Source: Trebouxia sp. TZW2008 (lineage: Eukaryota > Chlorophyta > Trebouxiophyceae > Trebouxiales > Trebouxiaceae). Taken from it: a stretch of 64,000 nt of DNA. Below the pieces are notes generated by a model. The model made no database searches, was not told the origin of the DNA, and worked only from the letters and a program-made list of their open reading frames with translations. Within the stretch, counting starts at the first letter, position 1, and each line of letters starts with the position of its first letter. The DNA lies in the NCBI GenBank assembly GCA_002118135.1, contig BDIU01000082.1, positions 186,001 to 250,000 on the forward strand. Direction: 5' to 3'. Made by a program: the position numbers and the translations under genes. Of the stretch, positions 1-12,000 are shown in pieces.

Positions 1-392
1 TTTTGTGTACGGTGGTGGTGAGGAAGGAAAGTATCTGTGCAACCACCCAACAGTGGAAAGCATTCACCTGACAGGCTCAGAGGCAACCTATGACGCCATT
101 GTGTGGGGTCCTGGCAACCCTAAGGTAGGTTGATCAGCTGTCTGTCCATGAATGTGTATATCTGAGGTGCTGTGCTGCCCAAGGGCATCCAGTGAGGCAA
201 GCTGACTGCTTTCTGACTGCACTTCTGTCTGTCTCTTTGACTGTCTGTCTGTCTGTCCAACTTGTCCATTCGCCTGTTTGTTTGTCTGTGCATCAGTGAT
301 GCTCAGAGGCAAGCTATGATGCCATTGTGTGGGGCGCTGGCAACCCGAAGGTCGGGTCAACAGCTCTGTCTCTCTCTGTCTGCCTGTCTGCC

Positions 393-423
<31 letters not shown>

Positions 424-3400
424 AATCTATGATGCCATAGCAGACCGTTGGTAGCAATCAAGCTGGGCTTTGCAGGAGGCTCACAACGTTGTTTCAGACA
501 ATTGTCTGCTTGCTGACTGCAAAGATGCAGAAAGGGATCTGGTAACATTCTTTTCATTGTTCTCCTTACAGAATCAAGAACATGTGAGTGGGACCTTGAT
601 GAGGACAATCGATTTGCTTGCTGACTGGTCTGTGTTCTGCAGACAGGAGTGCCTCAACAGACAAGAGAGGAGACAGCTGAGCTGGGTTGTGTGACACTCT
701 ACATGTGTGTCGAGGCAATTGGAGTGCAGCAGACCTCGACTACCATGCAGGCACTGTTGTGTTGGGCACGATATGTAATTGTAATTAGCAACAGAAAAAC
801 CAGAATCAGCCTGAAAAGAGCTGGCTTGCTCACTCACAGTGCTGTGTTCTGCAGACTGGAGTTCCTCAACAGACGAGAGAGGTGACAGCCAAGCTGGGTT
901 GTGTCACTCCCTACATTGTGTGCCCAGACAATTGGAGTGCAGCAGACCTCGACTACGATGCAGGCACTGTTGTGTTGGGCATGATATGTAATTATAATCA
1001 GCAACACCAAAAAACAGAATCAACCTGAAAAGAGCGGGTTTGCTTACTCACAGTGCTGTGTTGTGCAGACAGGAGTGCCTCAACAGACAAGAGAGGTGAC
1101 AGCCGAGCTGGGTTGCGTCACGCCCTACATCGTGTGCCCCGGCAACTGGAGTGCAGCAGACCTAGACTACCATGCAGGCACTGTTGTGTCAGGCATGACT
1201 CACAATGCTGGTCACAATTGCCTCAAGGCGGAAGTGCTGATCCTGGACCAAGACTGGCCTCAAAGGGGGGCATTCCTGGATGCCCTCAGGTACGTTGTTC
1301 CCTGCTTTTGAGGTTGCAACTCCTGAAAGGCTTTGTTTGGGATGGCTCTGTTGTATTGGGTGCGATTGAGAGTGCCAGTCACGACTGCCTCAAGGCAGAA
1401 GTGCTTATACTGGAGTGGAACTGGCCTCAAAGGGGGCATTGCTTGATGCCCTCAGGTGTGTAGTGACCTTTTTGTGTGATTGTAACTGCAAAACAAATCT
1501 AATCTGGCCAGTACTGTTGTGTTGGGCATGACCCACAATGCTGGTCACAGCTGCGTCAAGGCAGAGGTGCTGATCCTGGATCATGATTGGCCGCAGCGAG
1601 GAGTCTTTGTGGATGCTCTCAGGTATGGTGTCACCTGGTTGCAAACCCAACGCTTGCGAGGCAAATGACACCCTGATGCAAATGTTGTGTCAGGCATGAC
1701 ACACAATGCCGTTCACAACTGCCTCAATGCAGAGATGCTGCCACAGTCCTGGCAAGAGAGCGTCGGACAAGGAAAGTCAAAAGGGTCGCAGTCTACCCCA
1801 GAAGTGATGCAAAGTTCCAGCGCTCCCAGCAAGCCTTCCAGACTACAGCAGAGCACATCACAGGAAGTACTTTCTGAACCATGTTTATGTTATCTATATT
1901 GCTTGTGCAGGAGAGCTGTGGACAAGGCGAGGCAACACGTGGCCTTCTAGCTCACTCAACAAAAGGAACAGGAGATCAGAGCCCTACAGAAATGTTTGGG
2001 GTCTCATGACAGGTATTGCTTTTGTAGGAGAGCGCTGGACAAGGAAAGTCAGAGAGTGGCATACTACCCCAGCAGTGATGCAAAGTTCCAGCGCTTTCGA
2101 AAAGCCTTTCAGAATGTGGAAGAGCACGGTGCTCAGCCCATGCAGAGCAACGGCTTCAAGACCTCCCCATGGCTCCTCAAAACAGGCCTCAGCCCTGATC
2201 AGGTACCATCACTATCATGATTGCCAAGAAATTGTGATATTGAAGTGTTTGGTGCTCAGCCCATGCACAGCAACGGTATCAAGATGCCCCATGGCTCTCA
2301 GAAACAGGCCTTGCACCCAATCAGGTACTCTAGGTGTGGTGGCGTTTCCATGATTCACCAACACATGACACGTCGAGCGTAGAAGAGCACGGCGCTCAGC
2401 CTATGCAGAGCAATGGCTTCAAGACATCCCCTTGGCTGCTCAAAACAGGCCTCATGCCTGACCAGGTACCTTTTGGGCAGTGACATTTTAATTATCCACC
2501 GACGCATACTAGTTCTTGATGTCATAAGCATGCAGAGGAGCCTGACCTGAAATTATAGGTGCAATGACATCTTGATCAATTCTGAAACATGCTAGGTCTT
2601 ACTGACATGAGGCTGCGGAAGCGCACGGCGCTCAGCCCATGCAGAGCAACGGCTTCAAGACATGCCCTCTGGCTCCACAAAACAAGCCTCAGCCCTGATC
2701 AGGTACTAACACTATCATAATTGCCAATAAATTGTGGATATGGAGAAATCTCTTGCTTAGCCCATGCTGAGCAACGGCTGCAAGACATCCCCTTTGCTCC
2801 ACAATTCAGGCCTCACACCTGATCAGATGCTACTGTTCTGGTGGGTTTTCCGTCACCCTCAGGTGCTTGCAATGTCAACATGCGGAGGAACACGGCGCAC
2901 AGCATTGGCTTCAAGACATATTCTTGGCTCCTCAAACCAGGTCTGACCAGGTGTTGCAAAAACATTTCATGGCAGCCTGTTGTTGCTTTGCATGGTTAGC
3001 TTGGCTCCTCATCAATTCACAATGCCTGTCTTGTGTCAACAACTTGATCTGCAGTGCAGACTGACATGCTTCTGATGTCACGTCCAGAATGTGGTAAAAT
3101 GCAGGTTGATGGCTGTGACAGCATTGACAGAATGCCTACATGATTGTGACGTATATCAGGCCTTCCACAGTGGAACAGACTTTGGTGCAATGCAGGCTGA
3201 TCTGACGCATGAGAACTGGGTGGGCGTATTGCAACAGGTTGACATTCCAGCAGGCGGCAATCCTGACTCCTTCTTACAACAAGCTGTCAATTTGGCCAAC
3301 AACAGGTGTTGGGGAACACTGTCATGCTCACTCATTGTTGACCCAGCCACACAGAAGCAGCACCAAGTAGCAGTGGACAGTGCTATAGCTGATCTGCGCT

Positions 3401-4028
3401 ATGGCAGCGTAAATGTGAACCTGCCCACCATTCTTGGCTATGCCATGATGAAAATGGCTTGGGGAGGATTTGCAGGGTCTAATGCAAAGGTATTGCAGTC
3501 ATCATATTGCTGATCCTGTGAGCATAATTTTGCATGGCCTTGGAGGCAGTTCTGCTATATCTGTGATGGTCTTTGTGCTGTTTGCTTAGGCATTCTGCAC
3601 CTTGTTGCATGGCCTTGGTTGCAGTATCGCTATATCTGTGGTGGTCTTTGTGCCGCTTGATTATTCACAATGTTGCATTGCCTTGTTTCTTTGGATGCAG
3701 TGTCAATATGTCTGTTGTGGTCTTTGTGCTTGTTTTTAGAGCGCTTGACTGCAACATGCATGCCCTGATGCAATATTTTGTGGCAGATGTGCTGATGCAA
3801 TGTGGTACGCAGGACATACAATCTGGAAACTGCTTTGTCCACAACACTCTGCTGTATGACAACATACAGAAGGCAGTCTTGTATGGACCCTGGAGAATGC
3901 CCATCACACCATTCTGGTCATCACACCACAAGAATGCGCTACCAATGATTCAGGCAGTCACCAAGTTTGTAGCAAACCCCAACATGAATGATCTCAACAA
4001 GGCTGCGCTTGCAGCTTTGTGGGGATGA
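1..4028 (+). CDS. Aldehyde dehydrogenase family protein, C-terminal part (5' end outside window)
   Basis: NAD(P)-dependent aldehyde oxidation is the family role; the substrate cannot be told. Best model: exons 1-124, 1069-1289, 2028-2202, 3196-3489 and 3813-4028, about 342 visible residues, with phases agreeing at every junction. Visible family features, in order, are HLTGSEATYDAIVWG (the Rossmann/FTGS region), TAELGC (the conserved Glu, with GC where most families have GG), NAGHNC (the catalytic-Cys region), YYPSSDAKF, WGTLSCSLIVDP, LRYGSVNVN and DIQSGNCFVHN. The N-terminal part lies left of the window. The start of the 3196 exon is the least certain point: an acceptor at 3087 is also possible. 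Introns are crowded with copies of neighbouring exon ends, annotated separately. TGTAA at 4224-4228 may be a green-algal poly(A) signal. The family is sure; the exon choice among copies is inferred from frame integrity. Confidence 0.85.
220..445 (+). repeat. TCTG/TGTC tetranucleotide tract plus copies of exon-1 end
   Basis: Intron 1 of the ALDH gene contains a TGTC-type tetranucleotide tract, densest at 383-421. Embedded at 300-350 is a near copy of the last ~50 bases of the exon ending at 124, including a donor-like GTCGGG at 351. A shorter fragment of the same exon lies at about 427-443. Confidence 0.85.
600..1290 (+). repeat. Triplicated ALDH exon 2 with its upstream intron edge
   Basis: Three head-to-tail copies about 213 bp apart each carry a CAG acceptor followed by an exon beginning at 643, 855 and 1069. 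Only the third keeps an intact frame with the full active-site segment and a good donor at 1290. The first has indels and both early copies break off at a GTAATT. The intronic sequence before copies two and three is also duplicated. Confidence 0.88.
1327..1745 (+). repeat. Tandem copies of the 3' half of ALDH exon 2
   Basis: After the real donor at 1290, the exon's 3' half recurs with donors at 1456 and 1623 (spacing 166-167 bp), then a truncated copy at about 1687-1740. The copies are frame-damaged but keep a CTCAG|GT boundary. Confidence 0.85.
1745..2960 (+). repeat. Ladder of ALDH exon 3 copies
   Basis: Upstream of the true exon (2028-2202) lie two decayed copies of its start, one near 1745 and one at about 1910 that ends in a stop. 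Downstream, its last ~80 bases recur with exon ends at about 2325, 2465, 2703, 2827 and 2951, roughly every 120-140 bp with one double step. Four of the five keep a GT donor; the 2827 copy has lost it. Confidence 0.87.
3527..3740 (+). repeat. Three ~80-bp tandem repeats in last ALDH intron
   Basis: Three units share TGCATGGCCTTGG-like starts and TATATCTGTGRTGGTCTTTG-like ends, between the exon ending at 3489 and the exon starting at 3813. No coding content is apparent. Confidence 0.8.
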
Positions 4029-4825
4029 GGAGGATGGTGTTGGTCGAAGTGTGCTTTTGCTTCGCTTTGCGGATGCATGCACTGCACATCAGCAGCTGAC
4101 CAAACTTCATTCCAAGTGCCAATCAGCATTGCACTCTGGCAATGTCTGACAGTCCAGAAAGTGACTGCAGCAGCTTGAGCCAGACTGAGGTTTTGACGAT
4201 AAAGCCAAGACTTTTCTGTGTTTTGTAAACTTTTTTGTTTTCAAGGCTGATGAACCACAGGCACAATTCTGTCTCAAACCAGAACTGCGGTTATCGTTAT
4301 CAGACAATGTATGCACGGCATCAAAATACTCGGCTGCCTTGCATTTATGCATTGCGTCCGACAATCCTTGTGTTCATCCGCACGCTCTTCTTACAATGTA
4401 AGCAGCATACCGGTGCAGGGATGACTGTTGGCAAGCATGGCATGCTGCAGGGGTGCATGGGCCCGTAGGCATGGCTGAGCAGCCGACAGCAAGCCTGCTA
4501 ACCAAAGAAAAAGAAAAGTCTGCGCAGTTGGGCGTCATAACGGCAGCCTCTGAAGAGGCAGCCCGGGATTACTGCTTTCAAAGCAGCAGCAGGCCTGCTG
4601 CATCAGCTGCCGAAGCTTGCAGGCTTTATAAAGTAATTACTGCCTCACAATGTGTTTGGCTGGAGGTATAGTTTGCTAAAGCGCTAGCACTGCAGCAGCT
4701 GAGGCAGCTGCAGGGCGGTTGGACCATGTAGCACCTGTGTGCAGCATGGCTGACCGAAATCGTCGCAAGTCGTGGTGTCAAAGAATGATCGGAAAATTGA
4801 CAAGCACAAAGCAAGCTTGTCGACT
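4029..4825. other. Convergent intergenic region with structured dispersed element copy 1
   Basis: The ALDH gene ends at 4028 (+) and the next gene at 4826 (-), so both 3' ends face this interval. It holds the first copy of a dispersed element at 4503-4590 and a 16-base perfect palindrome at 4586-4601. I see no gene. Confidence 0.7.
4503..4590 (+). repeat. Dispersed element A, copy 1
   Basis: About 90 bp strongly matches 13987-14080: an A-rich lead, then GTCTGCGCAGTTGGGCGTCA, then two small hairpins. Hairpin one pairs GCCTC with GAGGC at 4546-4559; hairpin two pairs CTGCT with AGCAG at 4572-4586. The GCGCAGTTGG stretch resembles a tRNA A box, but I find no B box, so a tRNA-derived origin is only a guess. 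Confidence 0.75.
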
Positions 4826-7404
4826 TCAGTCTTCCTCTGATATGTTGTCCAAGCGATCCATTGGCCCAGAAGGGAATTGCAGGTGGTGATGAGCAGCTAA
4901 AAAGTCCTTCGCAACATAGCATTAAATCAGCACCCACATGACATTCACTACATTGCAGTTGAGCTCAATATGATTAGCTCTCAAACAACTGACCTTGACT
5001 CTTGCCAAGTGGCTATTGTTGCTCCAAGCGCTCCCATTGATATCTGGCACATCTGAAGGGCTGATGCGCCCTTGAGACAAAGCTGAATGCCTGCTTGGGT
5101 TAGCTTGAAAGTTAAACATCTTTTGAAGGGGCGTTGATCGCCTTCGAAGTGTAGTCGCTTCCCTTGCAAGGTTGCAAAAGTTGGATGTCACCAAAAGTCT
5201 CGTGTAGGGCCCTAAAGAATCAAGCACATTTGGGACTTTATGCATGGGTATGTAACGATATGCGGACAAGAAAGCGAGAATGCAGGTAAGAGGGCAACAG
5301 AGAGCTTACACACGCAAGCAGGAGGTGTAGAGTATACACCAGTGGTTGGTAGGGCAAACTTTAGCCTGTCGGCTATGGTTGAGACATAGCACATAGTCAT
5401 GCGTAGTCATACTCATGTCAGGATTGGAACGTATTGTCACAGAGTAGCAAGATGGTGCAGAGGCCAATGAGCTCTATGGCATGTCATAGAACTCACTGAA
5501 CAGCATGTTTGATTGGAGTCTGTTGTTTGCCTTGACTGCCCGTCTTGTCTTGACTTGAGGGCCTCAACCATGGATGTCGCTTCGTGTCAGTCAACTTGAG
5601 GTTGCCGAGCCTTGAGTCCAGCAGGTATATACGATGCTGACCATCTTGGTCATTTATAAAATACAGATATCCAGCATCAAATGCTTCTTGTATAGGCCTG
5701 AGCATCAAATGAGATACTGCAAGACAAACAAGGTTGAAAGGCAGTCTGCCACAAGAGAAGGCAAGTTTTGAGCCTGCAACCTGTAGATTGTGAGCTTGAA
5801 GATATCACAAGGATCTCATGTTTGTGATTGCGACCAGCAAAGCCCATCACAAAACGGACAGATAGTGACATGACACAATGCGTCAATCACAGAGTCACTC
5901 AGTTTGCAAGCAGCAAGCCATTTCTGCTGTTGTTGATATTGTCGAAGCCCATACACTCTTTTACCCTCAAGTGCCACTTGAACTTGAAGAGATGCAAGGC
6001 CGTGACATAGCCTGTTGGCAATGACACATCCAGTACCATGCATTTGCAAGTTTGGCAGGGTTTGTTCCTGGCTTTGTCATAAGAGCTGGGCTGATAAGCC
6101 TGCACAAGACATATAGTGTGACAAGAGGGAGCCTTGGCGGTCAACGCTGTACAAGGACCTCTCTGACCTTGATGTCCAATATAGTCGGTTTCGGTTAGCA
6201 CATAATCGAACTGGTTGGAGACAATCGATTGCTTCTGTACGTACCTAGTTGGGCCTGCTGAGCCTGCCTAGCCCACATTATGAATGAATGAATGAATGAC
6301 GGAGCCAATTTGCAAGAAGGTCGTGTGGAAATCACGCAAGGGGCATTGTTGCAGAGCTTGTGTGCTGGTTAATCACTCCTAAACAATGTAACGCATGCAA
6401 CCGTCACAGATGGATTCAAGCTGTACAACATTGCTGTGCTTCACCTAGGGCTTCAAGGAGCATTCTAAAAGCCGCTGCTTGCTTACCTTGATGAGCTGTA
6501 GCTTGAACTCTGAATCGTGCATACTTGAAGCATTACTGGGAGTGTACACAAACTCGGCTGACTTTGCAACCTGCAATGATGACGCCATAGAATCAGACTT
6601 TTTGCCAAGCTGCAATATGGCCTGAGTTTGCAGCTCTGCCAGAACAGTGATCTAGTCAGATGTCATGCTGATATCATGCTGCCGACAACAATGCTTAATG
6701 AGGCTTGCTTAGCTTGTCTATGTTGCTATTGATCTGTTGGAAAGGATTTTCTGCCAGCCCTGCACCACCAACAGTAGCATGAGTTGCATGAAGCACTTGT
6801 ACATGAAACACATTACTTGCAAGAAAGAGACCAAGACCCCACAGCATCTGATGGCTACCTAGCACGGGTCCAATGCTGCTGCTACAAGCAGACAAATACA
6901 TGCTATCAGCCTCATGTCGAGCGCATGATAGAAGCAAGCAATCCTGATGCCTACTTGCCACATGCAAAGAGCAAGTCAACATTCCTTCGTACCCTCGACT
7001 AGTGTTAAAGTGCATAGTGAGTGTACAGCAGCAGTAGCGCAGATGTGAGGCACATATGGAAATCCACAGGGCACAATGATGGACAATTGAGCCAGCTCAT
7101 TGCACTTGATCGTGCTGTTGTTTGGAGCTATCATACTGATGCTTTGCAACAAGCTATCAAGGCTGTGATTAAGCGATCGGGGCCTACCTTGTTTCTGCTG
7201 TTGCTGCTGCTGCTGTGCTCTCTTGATGGTGCTTAGCATCCTGATGTTGAGGCCAGCCAACCTTGTTGTGTCCAAACTTTCAAAGGGACCAGCAGCAGCG
7301 TCTTGGCTATTGAAGCCAACTGCATCATCTTCCAAGACTTGAAGGATGACTTGCAGATCCCTTCCGGCGCCAGCTCTTTCGAGAGCTTCTTTAACAGTGG
7401 CCAT
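4826..7404 (-). CDS. Unrecognised protein, nine-exon model
   Basis: I do not recognise this family. The model reads exons 7404-7188, 6759-6709, 6635-6487, 6267-6245, 6099-6037, 6011-5899, 5686-5569, 5162-4994 and 4906-4826. The sum is 984 bases, 327 residues, with phase agreeing at every junction. The N-terminus (MATVKEALERAG...) runs into a polyglutamine stretch near residue 65. The middle contains NPFQQINSNIDKL, helical and reminiscent of SNARE-type N-terminal helices but not enough to assign. A segment GYLYFINDQDGQHRIYLLD follows, and the C-terminus is acidic (NISEED). Exon four is a 23-base micro-exon preceded by an (ATTC)n tract acting as its pyrimidine stretch. The intron after 6709 would start with GC. 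The first, third, fifth, sixth and last two exons are well supported; the micro-exon and the 5686 acceptor are inferred from phase. Confidence 0.55.
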
Positions 7405-9056
7405 GGCTGGTCTGTGAAGCGTCAGGCTTGCAAGGAATGCAGCGATAATGTCCCTTGTGTGTCAAGCAGCTCCGTTTGTGTGCTGCCTTATCTTCTGTTC
7501 ATAGCAGTATCGCATGAGCATGCGATTGCACATCGCCGCAATGCTGGCGCGTTGTTAGCTCAAGGCAAGGAAGCACGATCTGTGGTGTCACCGCTGTCCT
7601 GAGGGATGCGTGCAGGGACGCGTGCTGGATTTTGAAGTCTCCGACGCAATTGATATTGACACGATTCGAACTGCGCCATTCTGCTGCCTGCAGCTAGGCT
7701 ACGCAGAAAGTGCTTTTGAGTGCTGTGGAGTCTTGTCCATCTACATTTTGGCAGAGTCTACTACCATACTACAGACAAAATCAGCAAGTTGTTTGACTGA
7801 AGGCAGAATGTTAGCATGCTGGTGGAATAATTTTGGGGGTGCACAGCATGCTGGTGAGACGATATAGGGCATGTTGGTGCAAGCACAAGGTCATGAATGA
7901 GTCAGCAGATTGGGTGACACTGCATCAATCTCTGGGCATGCGCTTGGCTTGCAGCGCAGCTTACTAGTTAATGGTTGTGAGCAATTATGCAGCATTGAGC
8001 AGTGCTGTTTCACGCTGCCAGAGTGAAAATGTGGCTGAATGCATAGCAGGCTTGTTGGGATAGTGCTGGCAGTCATGGCATGCTGGAGCAGGTGGCAAAG
8101 ATCAAGCTTATTGCAAGTCGTGCTCAACTTGCTTCAGTTCTGCTAGGCCTTTATATCTTTCATTGCTAGCACGTTGCAGCGGCCATTACTGAAGCATGCT
8201 GCTGCTGAATAACGACTGTCTGCAAACCATCAGAACTTGCCAAAAGTCAGTGCCGTCATTGCTGTGGGCGAGTCAGTCTGCAGCTGAGTGCACAATAGCA
8301 GTCTGTACATCAAACAGATACTGATGGCCTGAGCCATCAATTGATGCAAGCTGGTGCTTGACAATACATTTGCAGCCGCAGTTCACTTGATGGGCAGTTG
8401 ATACACATGCAGTTGAATCAGCTGTGGGCTGCATTGCACATTGGCACATCTTTCAGACTGGCAGCTGAGCTTGGTACGCGACATGTTGTACATTTGCCAG
8501 CTCTGAAGTGTCTGACACTGTTTGAATCAGATGCGGATTTCAGCATCACTCAGTGTGCTGCATCTCCAACGCTGTCATGGAACTCTTGCTCCAACTGCAC
8601 AACACAGGTTTTGGTATAGAAGCTGCAAGCGAGATGAATGATCTGTTTGTTATTGATGCAACAAATGCTTTTTGCAGCATTGATGGCACTGCAGCAACTG
8701 CATCAAGGTCAAGTCTGATATTGCGCTGCTGCCAGCAGCACATTTGCCATGCTCCAAGTAGCAAGTACAGTAATTCCTCGCCGTGAAGACACTTGATATA
8801 AGGACGTTTTCGGTGTAAAGAAAATGCAACTGGGAACCAAGCACTGCATTCTGAGCACAGTGGTACTTCTGAGTAAGTATAGTTCAATGCAGGGACGTCT
8901 TCTTTTTGTGAGTAATGCAGTCTCTGGATTGAGAGAGTACCGTACTGAATCAGACGTGTGCTGGGCAGAGGATATGCATCACTGCAGGTACATACAAATG
9001 GCTTGTTCAGCTTCTCAGAAAACAATATATCTGTCTGTCAGTTGAAAGTGAGCTTC
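7405..9056. other. Intergenic region upstream of the unknown gene
   Basis: This 1.65-kb stretch lies between the start of one minus-strand gene (7404) and the 3' end of DNAI2. It should hold the promoter of the former, but no TATA-like or other motif stands out. It contains one copy of dispersed element B (about 8770-8930). Open frames here look like chance. Confidence 0.55.
8770..8930 (+). repeat. Dispersed element B, copy 1
   Basis: This matches 57074-57270 and 20246-20384. Shared pieces in order are a TTCYYYG start, GAAGACACTT (AAGGACACT in the other copies), a second AAGGAC about 15 bp on, AATGCAAYYGG, an ACYAA...CACTGCAYTC stretch, and in copies 1 and 2 CTGAGTAAG. Function unknown; the size suits a short non-autonomous element. 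Confidence 0.7.
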
Positions 9057-9061
9057 TTACA
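9057..9061 (-). terminator. Possible TGTAA poly(A) signal of DNAI2
   Basis: TGTAA on the minus strand, 18 bases after the stop codon at 9079. UGUAA is the usual polyadenylation signal of green algae; the motif is short, so this is suggestive only. Confidence 0.4.
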
Positions 9062-9078
9062 CAGATCCAGCAGTCATG

Positions 9079-12000
9079 TCAAGGTTTGACTGAGGGTTGC
9101 ATCTCGGCAATGTTCTTGTTGTTCCACACGTAGATCTCAAAAGGATTGTACTACAAACGGCGTGAAGTGCATCGTATAGCAACAACTCTTTCTGGCAGTT
9201 GCTGAAACATAAACAAAGCGCAGATGGGGCACTCCTGATTGTCCCTTGTTGAGATGCACACCTTGAAAATGTCTTGTTCGTCCATGGCTCGCTCCTTGTC
9301 TGTGTCAGACGTTTTTGCTGCCTCCTTTCGCGCCTTCACCTTGGCTTCTTTCACAGCCTTTTCCAGATTTTTCTCCCTGTTGGTTTCCCGCTCAAATATC
9401 TGCAGACACCAAAGGCCTCATAAATGCACAATGTTGGGTACGTGCTCCATAACATTTGAAGATCTGCAGATATAGACACTGTCTGATTGAGGCTGTTGCC
9501 TGCTGAGCATCTCACTTGAAATGCGAAGAGTCCAGCTGTGACATCCAGTTTTTCATCATTTACGCAGCCTGGAGCTTGGAGTGCTGTGTACAGAACCCTT
9601 TCACTGATTGGACACAAAGCATCAAATCAGGGGCGTTTCTGTTCAGAAAAGTGCAAAGCTGCAAGCATTTGTGCAGAGGAACAGGCTAGAGACTACACAA
9701 AGCATCATACGAGGGACGTCTGTGCCCAAAGACAAACCACAATTGCAAAGCCATTCATAATCAAATGGAAAATCCAGACGGCTGGCAAAGCGCCACATCA
9801 GGTGCATCTGTTCTGTAAGCCAATGCCAGACTGTTTGCAAGTAGAGCAGAAGAGCAACAAGGTCACAGATGTAAGCGCTTACTTCTCATCACGCATGCAG
9901 AGAAGGAGAGCAGAAGGTCACAGATGTCAATGCTTGCTGCTCATTGGGCTGCATGTCTACTAAGCCGTCTGAAAACTGCAGACACTCTGCAAAGGGAACA
10001 GCAAGGCTGCACATCTTGCACGCAGAGGTGAAAACCATTCAGGAAGTGATTTTGTTTGGAGCAGAGGGCTTACGGACTTCGGTACTTGGTTCTCATTGGG
10101 CTGGATGTCCACTAAGCCATCTGAGCACTGCACGCTGTTGCTCAAACTTGCAACAATCGATGCGGAGAGTGAGAGAGGGAGAGCAGAGGGCTCACAGATG
10201 TCAGTGCTTGCATCTCTGTGGGCTGTGCATCCACCAATCCATCAGAGAATTGGTCAAACTTGCTCAAATTTGCAAGAATTAAGCACAGAAGAAAATCAGG
10301 GGGCTCACAGATGTCAGTGCTTGCTTCTCATTGGGCTGGATGTCCACCAAGCCATCTGAGAACTGCACAATGGTGGTGCTACCATCAGCACTGCCCACTG
10401 CAGCGATGCGGCCAGACTCCATGACTCTCAGACTCGTCAACGGCTGGTCTGTCACTTGCACCTGAAGCAAGCAGTCGCCTTTGCTTGTATCTGTTGGTAA
10501 TGAATTGCTTGTTGCTGCGTCGCACTCATTGATGTCAGACGAACACTATGCAGTATGCATGCATAGGTTTCCCAGAGCAGGTAGAGTGCATGATAAGTTG
10601 GTGCCAGTGGTTGTGGTGCACGAACAAGGCTATCATGATGGTGAGTACAGCACTGGAGTTGCGTCTGCAAGTGCCTTTGTCATGATGGCATTCTTCAGCA
10701 GAAGACAGCAGACAAGTGTTGTGCAGTAACCCTCGCAAGGACCGTGCAGGAGCTAAGACCTACACTCTTAAAAAGTACAAGTGCTTTCTCCAGAGGATGC
10801 AGAAGGTAGGAGCTCAACTTTAGGCTGTTCAACAATACCTCTCTACTGTTGCCTGGCAGCTATGCAGCTGTTGCCTCAGCCATGAAGCCTGGACTGATGC
10901 AGCAGCTGCAGTTGCATAGGCTTCTGTCTGTAGCGATCTGTGCACAAACAGTAAAGCAGAAAGGGAGACATACCTGCAGCGTCGGGTCATTCTGCTTGTA
11001 GAAGTAGTCCCACACGTCCAGACAGCCGTCCATCTTGATTGTGTAGAAGACACCGGGCCTGTAGCACAGCTGAGCCATTCACTCATGCCTTCATTCACGC
11101 ATTTGAAGGTCATTGTAGGCATATGGCAGTGGACCAATGATAACTTGTTTGGAATGTGCTGTTGCAAGGTTAACACTTGAGCTCAAGTCGAGTGCAGGAC
11201 AGAGGCCCACAAATCAAAACAACGTTTGGCTACATGCAACAAAGCTTTGATAGTATCCTGTGAAACAATAGAGTTGTTCGACTTTGTCTGCAGGCCTTTG
11301 GCATGATTTGCAACAGCCTTGTGCATGCAGTGTCCTCACTGTCTGGAGGTGGAATCTGCTTGAGGCAGTCTGTTGCAACTCTTTTCATCATTGCTGTCAT
11401 CACAATCAGCACTTCAAACCCCATCATCAACAACGTTATTACTATATGGTTTGGCAATATCAGCTTATGCTGCCTAGCAAGACAGGAGTTGTGCCACACA
11501 CACCTAGCATCTTGGCTAGAATATGTGATCTATCCTTGCTGTGTTAATGAGTTTCTTACAGGAGACCATCTGCCTCCCACCAAGCAGCTGCTGTGGCATG
11601 CGGAAGTCATCATTGGGATCACCATCATTATCACTAATATTACTGTTAATTTGTTGTTGATTTACTGCTTGGCATCACTACATTGTAGGAGACCATCTAC
11701 CTCTTGTCAGATAGCTGCTGTGAAACTTGGAAATCATCATTGTGTTCACTGGCATTGTCATTATCATTGTCACTACTGTTGTTTTGTGACTGACTTGCAA
11801 TATGGGATCATTACCTTGTAGGGGACCATCTGCCTCCTGTCAGATAGCTGCTGTGGTACTTGGACGTCATGATGGGCGTCTTCAGGTCCTCATTCCAGAT
11901 GCGTGCGGTCCAGTCCCCGACCGACAGGAAGTACTTGGGGTAAAATGGATTCCGCACCAGACCATACACTGGGCCATGGTGACCTGGTGCAAACAGTACA

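Noticed and set aside
4503..4600. A functional tRNA at element A
   Set aside because: Only an A-box-like stretch is seen; no B box, no cloverleaf and no acceptor stem.
7303..7602. 99-codon plus-strand frame
   Set aside because: Largely antisense of the first exon of the unknown gene and its upstream region.
8546..9025. 159-codon minus-strand open frame
   Set aside because: It overlaps dispersed element B, shows no domain and no splice context; looks like a chance frame.
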